From Escherichia boydii (GTDB lineage: Bacteria; Pseudomonadota; Gammaproteobacteria; Enterobacterales; Enterobacteriaceae), in the NCBI GenBank assembly GCA_041890495.1, contig CP169086.1, forward strand, positions 806,001 to 870,000: DNA of 64,000 nt. Direction: 5' to 3'. Positions 27,038 through 35,828 of this stretch are shown piece by piece. The first letter of the stretch is position 1; every line of letters starts with the position of its first letter. The notes beneath the pieces were generated by a model that was not told where the DNA came from, did not search any database, and worked only from the letters and a program-made list of their open reading frames with translations. The position numbers were made by a program, and so were the translations under genes.

Positions 27038-28756
27038 GTGAAGAAGACATTGATAACAGCAACTGGAAATTTCACGCCGGCGCGTTTTGTGCTGCTCTGT
27101 TTAGCGATTTTTTGTAGTCTGGCATTTTTGCTGGGCCGCGTTGCCTGGCTGCAAATCATCAAGCCTGACAATCTGGTGAAGCAGGAAGATATGCGCTCCC
27201 TTCGCCAGCTGGCGATTGATGCACCGCGCGGCATGATAATGGATCGCGAAGGTCGCCCCCTGGCGGTGAGCGTGCCCGTCCGGGCCGTCTGGGCCGATCC
27301 TAAAACGGTGCTGGCAAAAGGGGGCGTTGGCGTTGATGAACGCTGGCAGGCGCTGGCCAGCGCGCTGCATCTCTCCCTCGGCACTCTCTCGGCGAGAATC
27401 AACGCCAACCCGCAGGGCCGTTTTATTTATCTTGCCCGCCAGGTCGATCCGGCACAGGCAAAGTGGATCGACAAACTCAATCTGCCAGGCATCAATTTAC
27501 GCGATGAATCCCGCCGTTTTTATCCTGCCGGCCATGTGGCAGCGAACCTGATTGGCTTCACCAATATTGACGGGCAGGGCATTGAAGGCGTGGAAAAAAG
27601 CTTCAACGTGCAGCTGACCGGCAAGGCCGGAGTGCGGCAGGTAAGGGAAGACCGCTACGGCCGCGTGGTTGAGAACCTGACGGAAGTGGCGCCCGCACCG
27701 GCGCATAACATCCAGCTAAGTATCGACGAGCGGCTGCAAACCATCACCGAAGATGCGCTCGATAATGCCGTGGCCTGGAACAAGGCCGAGTCCGGGGCAT
27801 CGGTATTAATTAATATCCCAACCGGGGAAATTCTCGCCATGGCGAGCTATCCGGATTTCAATCCCAATAACCGGGAAGGCGCGACGATAAACGATTTTCG
27901 CAACCGTGCGATCAGCGATACGTTCGAACCCGGTTCGACCGTCAAGCCGCTGGTGCTGATGACGGCCCTGCAGCAGGGGCTGGTCCAGCCGGACAGCGTG
28001 ATTGACACCCACCCGTATACCCTTGACGGGCACCGTATCCGCGACGTGGGCTTTTACCCTGAGCTGACGATGACCGGGATCCTGCAAAAATCCAGCGATA
28101 CCGGCGTGTCACGGCTTTCGCTGGCGATGCCTGTTCAGCATCTCATTGATACCTATCGCAACTTTGGTTTTGGCACCAGTACGGGGCTTGGCTTAACGGG
28201 GGAAAGCTCAGGGCTGTTGCCCCAGCGTAAATACTGGAGCCAGCTCGATCGCGCGACCTTTGCCTTCGGCTACGGGCTGATGGTAACGCCGCTCCAGCTG
28301 GCCCACGTCTACGCCACGATTGGCGGGTTCGGGCTTGAGCGTCCGCTCTCCATCACCCGCATCGATCCCCCCGTTATCGGGCACCGCGTCATGCCGGAAG
28401 AGATTGCGCATGAAGTGGAGCACATGATGGAGAGCGTTGCGCTGCCGGGCGGCGGAGGCGTTAAGGCTGCCGTGCGTGATTACCGGGTGGCGGTGAAAAC
28501 CGGTACGGCGAAGAAAATTGACGACAGCGGGAAGTACGTCGATAAATACGTCGCCTACACCGCGGGGGTTGCACCTGCCAGCAATCCGCGCTTTGCCCTG
28601 GTGGTTGTGATTAACGATCCGCAAAACGGGGCCTACTACGGCGGGGCCGTTTCTGCGCCTGTCTTCAGTGAGATTATGGGTAACGTACTGCGTCTGGAGA
28701 ATGTAAAACCTGACGGGTTACCGGCGGGTTCCGATCACCTAATCGTTATGCGTTAA
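27038..28756 (+). CDS. FtsI-like class B penicillin-binding protein (PBP3SAL type)
   Basis: 572 residues from the GTG at 27038 (GGGG site six bases upstream). N-terminal transmembrane helix (FVLLCLAIFCSLAFLLGRVAW split), pedestal domain, then transpeptidase domain with active-site Ser300 (GSTVK), SSD in place of the more usual SxN (KSSDTGVS) and KTG at 487-489. Position after cspC and before rlmA matches the second FtsI of Salmonella, PBP3SAL, which supports division in acidic, intracellular conditions. Absent from K-12 here. The true ftsI would lie in the dcw cluster elsewhere. Confidence 0.88.
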   Translation: MKKTLITATGNFTPARFVLLCLAIFCSLAFLLGRVAWLQIIKPDNLVKQEDMRSLRQLAIDAPRGMIMDREGRPLAVSVPVRAVWADPKTVLAKGGVGVDERWQALASALHLSLGTLSARINANPQGRFIYLARQVDPAQAKWIDKLNLPGINLRDESRRFYPAGHVAANLIGFTNIDGQGIEGVEKSFNVQLTGKAGVRQVREDRYGRVVENLTEVAPAPAHNIQLSIDERLQTITEDALDNAVAWNKAESGASVLINIPTGEILAMASYPDFNPNNREGATINDFRNRAISDTFEPGSTVKPLVLMTALQQGLVQPDSVIDTHPYTLDGHRIRDVGFYPELTMTGILQKSSDTGVSRLSLAMPVQHLIDTYRNFGFGTSTGLGLTGESSGLLPQRKYWSQLDRATFAFGYGLMVTPLQLAHVYATIGGFGLERPLSITRIDPPVIGHRVMPEEIAHEVEHMMESVALPGGGGVKAAVRDYRVAVKTGTAKKIDDSGKYVDKYVAYTAGVAPASNPRFALVVVINDPQNGAYYGGAVSAPVFSEIMGNVLRLENVKPDGLPAGSDHLIVMR

Positions 28757-28821
28757 CCGGACGTTTATAACCAGGGCGAATAGCGGTACACTTCGCCCTT
28801 TGATTATGCTCCGGAGTCACC

Positions 28822-29637
28822 ATGTCCTTCAGTTGTCCCCTTTGCCACGCCCCTCTGACGCACTCAGATAAAAGTTATACCTGTCCGCAGGGGCATCAGT
28901 TTGATATGGCAAAAGAAGGCTACGTGAATCTTCTGCCGGTGCAGCATAAGCGCTCCCGCGATCCTGGCGACAGTGCAGAGATGATGCAGGCGCGCCGCGC
29001 GTTTCTGGATGCCGGGCACTATCTGCCGCTGCGGGAGGCAGTCGCGCAGATGCTGAATGACATTCTGCCGGGGTCAGCCACCGCCGTGCTCGATATCGGC
29101 TGCGGAGAAGGGTACTACACCGCACGGTTTGCAGAGGTTGCTCGTGAGAAGGGCGCACAGACATTCGGTCTGGACGTGTCGAAAGCGGCCATTCGCGCGG
29201 CGGCAAAGCGTTACGCCGACGTGACGTTCTGCGTGGCATCCAGCCACCGGCTGCCGTTTGACGATGCCAGCATGGACGCGGTTATCCGCATTTACGCGCC
29301 GTGTAAGGCAGAGGAGCTGGCGCGCGTGGTGAAGCTGGGTGGATGGGTGGTCACCGTGACCCCAGGCCCGCGTCATCTGATGGAGCTAAAAGGGCTGATC
29401 TACGACGAAGTGCGTCTGCATGCCCCGCATTCTGAACGGCTGGCCGGTTTTACCCTGAAGCAAGCGGAATCGGTGGCTTACGAAATGACCCTGAAAGGGG
29501 AAGAGGCCGTCGCGTTATTGCAGATGACGCCGTTCGCGTGGCGGGCAAAACCGGAGGTGTGGGAAACGCTAGCGGCACATTCAACATTTCGCTGCCAGAC
29601 GGACTTCAGCATCCACGTCTGGCAGCGCGAAGACTAA
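28822..29637 (+). CDS. rlmA: 23S rRNA (guanine-745-N1) methyltransferase RlmA
   Basis: 271 residues (E. coli 269). N-terminal zinc finger with Cys5-x2-Cys8 (CPLC) and CPQGHQ, then a Rossmann SAM domain with VLDIGCGEGYYT. Methylates G745 in helix 35 of 23S rRNA. GGAG site five to six bases before the ATG. The final four bases overlap convergent mntP. Diverged from K-12. Confidence 0.95.
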   Translation: MSFSCPLCHAPLTHSDKSYTCPQGHQFDMAKEGYVNLLPVQHKRSRDPGDSAEMMQARRAFLDAGHYLPLREAVAQMLNDILPGSATAVLDIGCGEGYYTARFAEVAREKGAQTFGLDVSKAAIRAAAKRYADVTFCVASSHRLPFDDASMDAVIRIYAPCKAEELARVVKLGGWVVTVTPGPRHLMELKGLIYDEVRLHAPHSERLAGFTLKQAESVAYEMTLKGEEAVALLQMTPFAWRAKPEVWETLAAHSTFRCQTDFSIHVWQRED

Positions 29638-30200
29638 CCGGCGAAGTGCGCCCAGAGGATCTGGGCACCAATGCCAATTAGCACAATGCCGCCCAGGATC
29701 TCGGCGCGTTTACCCAGCAGCGGGCCGATAAACCGTCCGACCATCATGCCCAGCGTGGACATAATCAGCGTTGCGCAGCCAATAGCCAGCGCGGTGGCGA
29801 TAATATTGACCTGCAGGAATGCCAGACCGACACCGACGGCCATCGCATCAAGGCTGGTGGCAATGGCAGTGGTGACCAGCAGCCAGAATCCATGGCGATG
29901 CTGCGGCTCCTCGTCTTCTTCCTCACCACCGCGAAAACCTTCAATCACCATTCGGCCACCGAGAAAGACCAGCAGGACGAATGCAATCCAGTGGTTCCAC
30001 TCCAGCACGAACTGGCTGGCGAGCATGCCAAGTCCCCAGCCGATAAGCGGGGTCAGCGTTTCGATAGCGCCAAAAATCAGGCCGGTGCGCAGGGCTTCTG
30101 AGAATTTAGGTTTGTGGAGCGTGGCGCCTTTTCCGATGGAAGCAGCGAATGCGTCCATGGACATGCCAAAAGCGAGAAGGATCGTAGCGGAGATATTCAT
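29634..30200 (-). CDS. mntP: Mn2+ efflux pump MntP
   Basis: 188 residues from ATG 30200; the frame is open 70 codons further but runs through the riboswitch leader. Six transmembrane helices with the two DUF204 repeats; key acidic motifs GMSMDAFAASIG (helix 1) and TSLDAMAVGVG (helix 4) are present. Exports manganese and is controlled by MntR and a leader riboswitch. Coding sequence differs from K-12 (GGEEEDEEPQHRHG, FIGPLLGKRAE). Confidence 0.96.
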   Translation of the reverse strand: MNISATILLAFGMSMDAFAASIGKGATLHKPKFSEALRTGLIFGAIETLTPLIGWGLGMLASQFVLEWNHWIAFVLLVFLGGRMVIEGFRGGEEEDEEPQHRHGFWLLVTTAIATSLDAMAVGVGLAFLQVNIIATALAIGCATLIMSTLGMMVGRFIGPLLGKRAEILGGIVLIGIGAQILWAHFAG

Positions 30201-30234
30201 AACAGCGTCCAGACCGGGGATATCCATATGACAC

Positions 30235-30405
30235 ATCACTGCCCCCAGTAAACAGCAGTTGATGTATCTATGGTCTCGCCTGATCGCAATGCACATAAGA
30301 TGTGCGGTAAGCGATCCGTACGTGCCACGTTTTGCAACGAGTATGTTGACACGTACATTTCCGGAATCTGGAAATCGGCTACTCCCCAAATGAGGGCGCA
30401 ACCTT
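30235..30405 (-). promoter_or_regulatory. yybP-ykoY (Mn2+) riboswitch in the mntP leader
   Basis: On the minus strand the leader contains GGGGAGTAGCC, the paired stretch GATTTCC/GGAAATGTACG, and GTGCCACG-type stem arms (ACGTGTCAAC / GTGGCACGTACGG), closely matching the known E. coli mntP leader. In E. coli this element raises MntP synthesis when Mn2+ binds. The 3' part includes a stem around TGCGGTAAGCG. Endpoints are approximate. Confidence 0.85.
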
Positions 30406-30535
30406 AACATATTTTGAGAATATAAAACAACTGTTGGAATATATTATTTCATTGCTTTATTGATAACGATTTACATTTAGATTTATATATCAATGAAACG
30501 TTAAAATAAATAACAAATAAGGGAAGAGGTAATAT

Positions 30536-30585
30536 AGCCTAAGCTATGTCTGATTATTAAAAATACACTAAACATAGCTTTGGCT
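30536..30585. repeat. 14-bp inverted repeat between mntP and yobD
   Basis: AGCCTAAGCTATGT (30536-30549) and ACATAGCTTTGGCT (30572-30585) pair with one mismatch around a 22-base A/T-rich loop. No long T-run follows, so it may be a protein-binding site or weak yobD terminator. The rest of 30411-30596 is A/T-rich without a gene. Confidence 0.6.
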
Positions 30586-30596
30586 AAATTCATAAC

Positions 30597-31055
30597 TTAT
30601 TGAGTTGAAACGAGAAGCTTATAAATTTTTTCCAGATCGTCGATATTTCGAACGCGGATTAACAGCCGACGCTGTTCTAATTGCATCACCAACACGCCAT
30701 CTTCCGACAAGTTCATCGCTTTGATTCGGCTATATTCAATCCAGACATTGGCGAAGAAAAAACCTTTTTGTTTAAAGATGATCTTCGGAACGCGGATCCA
30801 GAATATATAAAAACCCATCAGAGCCAGTGCGCTTAATAACCATGTCGTTATTAACGCACCATGATTCGTGACGTTGTTATAGATAAGAATGACAATCAAT
30901 CCGACGAAGATAACGCTATCGATGCGACCACGCCGGAGCAAAGGAATTGCCAGCAGGGTGGGGCCATTACGGCGGGGCATGATGAACTGATCGTAGATCG
31001 CGAAGGCCAGGAGTGCGGCGATGAAAAGAATCAGTACCAGGTCCGTGATTGTCAT
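30597..31055 (-). CDS. yobD: YobD, DUF986 inner-membrane protein
   Basis: 152 residues, apparently identical to K-12 YobD. Three to four transmembrane helices ([51 protein letters not shown]) followed by a soluble C-terminal half. It lies 54 bp downstream of manZ on the same strand, and is often read through from the man operon. Function unknown. Confidence 0.94.
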
Positions 31056-31109
31056 TAATCCTCCAGATAAAAAAACGGGGCCAAAAGGCCCCGGTAGTGT
31101 ACAACAGTC

Positions 31110-31961
31110 TTACAGTCCCAGCAGGCCGCAAGCGTAACCAGCGATACCGATGACGAAGAAGCCAACGATGATCCACAGCGGGTTAACTTTTTTGCGCAGT
31201 AGCCACATACAAGCAAAGGTCAGCAGCAGTGGTACCAGGCCTGGCATTAACTGGTCCAGAATAGTCTGGACAGTAGTAACGTGTTCTTTGCCCGTCTGGT
31301 CAGTAATGCGAGAGACAACCAGCGGGATGTTGACATGTGTCCACTTGTTAACCAATGCCCCCATGACAAACAGGCCGAGGATAGACGCCCCTTCCGTCAG
31401 TTTTTGCAGGAAGCCACCACCCATATCTTTAACGATATCGATACCTTTGGAGTAACCATACGCTACGCCGTAGTAACGGGTTGCCAGACGCACCAGGTTA
31501 AACAGGATGAAGAACAGCAGCGGACCTAACAGGCTGCCGCTCATCGCGATACCGGCACCCAGTGCTGCAAATACCGGACGTACGGTTCCCCAGAAGATCG
31601 GGTCGCCTACACCAGCCAGTGGCCCCATCAAACCGACTTTGATACCGTTGATAGCACCGTCGTCGATCTCTGCGCCATTAGCACGCTGTTCTTCCAGCGC
31701 CAGGGTTACGCCGAGAATCGGCGCAGCCACGAACGGCTGGGTGTTAAAGAACTCCAGGTGACGGCGAATAGCTTGTTTACGAGCTTCGTTGTTCTCAGGG
31801 TAGAGGCGACGAATTGCCGGTACCATAGAGAAGCAGAAACCCAGTGCCTGCATACGTTCGAAGTTCCATGAACCCTGGAAGAGGTTAGAACGCAGGAAGA
31901 CGCCACGAATATCACTTTGAGTGAGTTTTTTCTCGGTGGTAGTTTGAGTTGTATCAACCAT
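31110..31961 (-). CDS. manZ: Mannose PTS permease IID component
   Basis: 283 residues from ATG 31961 with GGTGAGCG upstream; a GTG nine bases earlier (VSEMVD) is an alternative. Together with ManY it forms the membrane channel for mannose, glucose and glucosamine, and is the target of several bacteriocins and phage lambda DNA entry. Identical to K-12 as recalled. Ends with hydrophobic helices (IIVGFFVIGIAGYACGLLGL). Confidence 0.97.
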   Translation of the reverse strand: MVDTTQTTTEKKLTQSDIRGVFLRSNLFQGSWNFERMQALGFCFSMVPAIRRLYPENNEARKQAIRRHLEFFNTQPFVAAPILGVTLALEEQRANGAEIDDGAINGIKVGLMGPLAGVGDPIFWGTVRPVFAALGAGIAMSGSLLGPLLFFILFNLVRLATRYYGVAYGYSKGIDIVKDMGGGFLQKLTEGASILGLFVMGALVNKWTHVNIPLVVSRITDQTGKEHVTTVQTILDQLMPGLVPLLLTFACMWLLRKKVNPLWIIVGFFVIGIAGYACGLLGL

Positions 31962-31973
31962 TTCGCTCACCTG

Positions 31974-32774
31974 TTAGTCCAGTTCGTTATCGAGATCGTT
32001 GTTACCAGCTGCCTGAGCAGGCGCACCGGCTACGCGGTTGTATTTCGGGCTAAGTTGGATGTAGAGCACTGCCATAACAGTACCAATCACACCCAGAGCA
32101 ACCAGGTTAAAGTTGGTGAATGCTGCGGTTACGAAGCCGAGGTAGAAGAACGGCATCAGGTAGCCAGCACGCATCATGTTGATAACCATCGCATAACCAA
32201 CCACCACGATCATGCCACCGGCGATATTCAGACCATTGGTCACCACTTCCGGAATCGCATTCAGCATGTTCTGTACTTCGCTGGTACCAACAGACAGCGC
32301 AACGATGACGGCCGGAATAGCCACACGCATTGCTTGCAGGAACAGAGAAGAAACGTGGATCCAGGAAATCGCTGTCAGGTTGCCGTTATCAGCAGCCTTA
32401 TCCGCAGCGTGCTGGAAAGCAACGGTAATAGTACGAACGATGATGGTCAGTACCTGGCCCGCAGCGGCCAGAGGGATTGCCAGTGCGATACCTGCACCAA
32501 TGCTCTGATGACCTGCGATAACCAGAATGGTAGAAATGATAGAAGCCAGAGCGGCGTCAGGCGCAACTGCAGCACCGATGTTCATCCAGCCCAGCGCGAT
32601 CATTTCCAGCGTACCACCGATAATAATACCGGTTTTCATATCCCCAAGAACGATACCCACCAGGGTACACGCGATTAGCGGACGGTGAAACTGAAATTCA
32701 TCGAGGATTGATCCCATACCTGCGATACAGGCTACGATAAATACCAGCACAATTTGAAGAGTGGTAATCTCCAT
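31974..32774 (-). CDS. manY: Mannose PTS permease IIC component
   Basis: 266 residues, multi-pass membrane protein that carries the sugar path with ManZ. Begins MEITTLQIVLVFIVACIAG and ends in a hydrophilic tail AGAPAQAAGNNDLDNELD. Twelve bases separate it from manZ. Identical to K-12 as recalled. Confidence 0.97.
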   Translation of the reverse strand: MEITTLQIVLVFIVACIAGMGSILDEFQFHRPLIACTLVGIVLGDMKTGIIIGGTLEMIALGWMNIGAAVAPDAALASIISTILVIAGHQSIGAGIALAIPLAAAGQVLTIIVRTITVAFQHAADKAADNGNLTAISWIHVSSLFLQAMRVAIPAVIVALSVGTSEVQNMLNAIPEVVTNGLNIAGGMIVVVGYAMVINMMRAGYLMPFFYLGFVTAAFTNFNLVALGVIGTVMAVLYIQLSPKYNRVAGAPAQAAGNNDLDNELD

Positions 32775-32836
32775 TGTACTTCTCCTGTTTACGTAAGACT
32801 TAAGTGTGAAAACTGAGTGATAATCAACACAATACG

Positions 32837-33808
32837 TTACTTATCGATTTTGCTGATCAGATCCATCATTTTCAGTTTCGGATCGGTGGAAACCTTACGG
32901 ACTTCCAGCTCAATACCGCGCGCATTCAGTTTCTTGAACGCCTCGATATCTTTTTCATCAACCGAAACCGCGTTATTCACCTGGGTTTTACCCTGACGGA
33001 ATGCCATACCACCGACGTTAACAGAGGTGATTTTCACGCCGCCTTCAACGAGACGCTCTACATCTGTTGGGTTGGTAAATAACAGCATTACGCGTTCGCC
33101 AGCATATTTCGGGTTGTTGTAGACGCGAATCATTTTGGCAACATCAACTACGTGTGCTGTTACGCCCGGAGGTGCAACCTGGGTGAGCAGTGTCTTACGA
33201 ACGGTATCCGCAGCCACTTCATCACTAACAACAATAATACGGGAGACATTGGTTTCTTTGGTCCAGCGGGTGGCGACCTGACCGTGAATCAGACGGTCGT
33301 CGATACGCGCAAGGCCAATAACCATGTAGTCGTTTGGCCCCATTGGTTTTGCCGGAGTTGGAGCCGCTTTTGGTGCTGCGGCAGCGGGTGCTGGCGCGGC
33401 TTTTTCAACCGGTTTGGCTTTCAGTGCTTTCACGCCTTCACGGCCTGTTTCTACTGCCAGCGCAACCAGTTCATCAAAGCTTGGGTCATCATCACGAGCC
33501 ATTAACGTTTCCACGAGCATTGGAATGTTAACGCCTGCAATGACTTCATAATGCTCTTTGTCGACGACAATGCGGCTGGCAGCATTGAACGGGCTGCCTC
33601 CCCATGTATCAACGAGAAACAGCACGCCTTTAGTGGTGTCGAGTTTTGCCAACTGAGCGTTGTACTTTTCAATCAGCGTTTCGGCATTTTCACCTGGAAC
33701 GAAATCGATCCAGCCGACGTTTTCCTGCTCGCCTAACAGCATTTCTGCCGTTTTAAGCAACTGCTCTGCAGCCCAACCATGTGTGCCTATAACAATAGCA
33801 ATGGTCAC
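32837..33808 (-). CDS. manX: Mannose PTS IIAB component
   Basis: 323 residues: IIA domain with phospho-His10 (IGTH), an Ala/Pro linker around 135-157, and IIB domain with phospho-His175 (DDRLIHGQ). Passes phosphate from HPr to incoming mannose-type sugars. First gene of manXYZ; the leader region to the right carries Mlc- and CRP-like sites. Identical to K-12 as recalled. Confidence 0.98.
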   Translation of the reverse strand: MTIAIVIGTHGWAAEQLLKTAEMLLGEQENVGWIDFVPGENAETLIEKYNAQLAKLDTTKGVLFLVDTWGGSPFNAASRIVVDKEHYEVIAGVNIPMLVETLMARDDDPSFDELVALAVETGREGVKALKAKPVEKAAPAPAAAAPKAAPTPAKPMGPNDYMVIGLARIDDRLIHGQVATRWTKETNVSRIIVVSDEVAADTVRKTLLTQVAPPGVTAHVVDVAKMIRVYNNPKYAGERVMLLFTNPTDVERLVEGGVKITSVNVGGMAFRQGKTQVNNAVSVDEKDIEAFKKLNARGIELEVRKVSTDPKLKMMDLISKIDK

Positions 33809-33924
33809 TTGCTACCTCCTTTATTATCGTTAACACCTCAACGTGCCAGATGTATTTTTGAATCGTCGTCCACAATCGAATCGATTCAGATAAGGGCTAC
33901 AACCAAAAACCCCTGCGTTTCGCG

Positions 33925-34015
33925 ATTTATTTTAGATATCGAAAAAATTATTTTATGTGATGAAGATCCGTAATTTAACTTTCGATTAGCAGAAATTTCG
34001 AAAGGTAAAATATCC
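33925..34015 (-). promoter_or_regulatory. manX control region with Mlc- and CRP-like sites
   Basis: A/T-rich palindromic stretch TTATTTTAGATATCGAAAA at about 33928-33946 and AATTTCGAAAGG near 33993-34004 resemble Mlc operators; TGTGATGAAGATCC at 33956 is half of a CRP site. In E. coli manXYZ is repressed by Mlc and activated by cAMP-CRP, which matches. Assigned by eye. Confidence 0.5.
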
Positions 34016-34028
34016 TTGTCACATTCGT

Positions 34029-34283
34029 TTGCAAAGGAAGGTAAATCTTTGCCAAATCAGAGGCGTCTCTGATATGTTTAACTCCCGTTTAACAACCATG
34101 GAGTATAGGGCAGTAGCCCGCAGTATGGATCGTCACCGACGTCATTTCAGCATCAGGCCTTTTAACGCCTGCCTTTCTGGCACTCTATGCCGCACCTTTC
34201 GTTTGCATTTTGTCGTTACGCCTGCATTATTTCTGGCGTCGAATAGCTATTCCTTAAGCAGGAGCTTGTCATGGAATTCTTAA
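34029..34283 (+). CDS. yoaL: YoaL, small protein overlapping the yoaE start
   Basis: Up to 84 residues (TTG at 34029), or 69 from the ATG at 34074. The stop codon lies 13 bp inside yoaE, consistent with translational coupling; I recall a small protein YoaL at this place in E. coli. Contains a hydrophobic stretch ([16 protein letters not shown]) near the end. The exact start is not decided by a clear ribosome-binding site. Confidence 0.5.
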
Positions 34284-35825
34284 TGGACCCCTCAATTTGG
34301 GCGGGGCTACTCACGCTTGTTGTTCTCGAAATTGTGCTGGGTATCGATAACCTGGTCTTCATCGCCATTCTTGCTGACAAACTGCCGCCAAAACAACGCG
34401 ATAAAGCGCGTTTGCTGGGGTTATCACTGGCGCTGATTATGCGTCTGGGGCTGCTGTCGCTGATTTCATGGATGGTCACGCTGACCAAACCGCTATTTAC
34501 CGTCATGGATTTCTCCTTCTCCGGACGCGACCTGATTATGTTGTTCGGGGGGATATTCTTGCTGTTCAAAGCAACAACCGAACTGCATGAACGGCTGGAA
34601 AACCGCGATCATGATTCCGGCCACGGTAAAGGCTACGCCAGTTTCTGGGTGGTCGTCACACAGATTGTCATCCTTGACGCCGTCTTCTCGTTGGATGCGG
34701 TAATTACTGCAGTAGGGATGGTTAACCATCTGCCGGTGATGATGGCGGCGGTAGTGATTGCGATGGCGGTTATGTTGCTGGCATCCAAACCGCTGACGCG
34801 ATTCGTTAACCAGCACCCCACGGTGGTGGTGCTCTGTCTGAGCTTCCTGTTAATGATTGGTCTGAGTCTGGTGGCAGAAGGTTTCGGTTTCCACATTCCG
34901 AAAGGTTACCTGTATGCCGCGATTGGCTTCTCGATCATCATCGAAGTGTTTAACCAGATTGCGCGTCGCAACTTTATTCGTCACCAGTCGACTTTGCCGC
35001 TGCGAGCGCGTACTGCCGATGCCATCCTGCGTTTGATGGGCGGGAAACGTCAGGCCAATGTTCAGCACGATGCCGATAACCCGATGCCGATGCCGATCCC
35101 GGAAGGTGCATTTGCCGAAGAAGAACGTTACATGATTAACGGCGTACTGACGCTGGCGTCGCGTTCTCTGCGCGGGATCATGACGCCGCGCGGTGAAATA
35201 AGCTGGGTTGACGCTAATCTCGGGGTCGATGAAATCCGCGAGCAGCTGCTCTCCTCACCGCACAGCCTGTTCCCGGTATGTCGCGGTGAACTGGATGAAA
35301 TCATCGGAATCGTACGTGCTAAAGAACTGCTGGTGGCGCTGGAAGAGGGCGTTGATGTGGCGGCGATTGCTTCGGCGTCTCCGGCGATTATCGTCCCGGA
35401 AACCCTCGATCCGATCAACCTGCTGGGCGTGCTGCGTCGCGCTCGCGGGAGCTTTGTTATCGTGACCAACGAGTTTGGTGTGGTACAAGGCTTGGTCACG
35501 CCGCTGGATGTGCTGGAAGCCATTGCGGGTGAATTCCCGGACGCTGACGAAACGCCGGAAATCATTACTGATGGTGACGGCTGGCTGGTAAAAGGCGGTA
35601 CAGATTTGCATGCCTTGCAGCAGGCGTGATGTTGAGCACCTTGCCGATGACGATGATATCGCGACGGTCGCGGGCCTGGTGATCTCGGCAAATGGTCACA
35701 TTCCCCGTGTGGGCGATGTGATTGATGTAGGGCCACTGCATATCACCATCATTGAAGCCAATGATTATCGTGTTGATCTGGTTCGCATTGTTAAAGAGCA
35801 ACCGGCGCACGATGAAGATGAGTAA
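34271..35825 (+). pseudogene. yoaE: yoaE, TerC/CBS-domain membrane protein, 3' end broken by a 2-base deletion
   Basis: E. coli YoaE has 518 residues: TerC-like membrane domain (about 1-230), paired CBS domains (~300-420) and a CorC/HlyC C-terminal domain. Here the first 452 codons end early at HALQQA (stop at 35627). In the neighbouring frame the expected remainder DVEHLADDDDIATVAG..DEDE continues to 35825. The locus is 1555 bp against 1557 expected, so two bases are missing at about 35627 (GCG-TGATG for GCGCTTGATG). The rest is identical to K-12. A sequencing or assembly error is likely. Confidence 0.88.
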
Positions 35826-35828
35826 GCG

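Noticed and set aside
31917..32678. 253-codon open frame on the + strand
   Set aside because: Antisense to manY/manZ, rich in His/Asn/Gln typical of shadow translation; the man genes are unambiguous.
35615..35640. Programmed frameshift in yoaE
   Set aside because: Two bases are missing relative to orthologues and no slippery site is present; yoaE is read in a single frame elsewhere.
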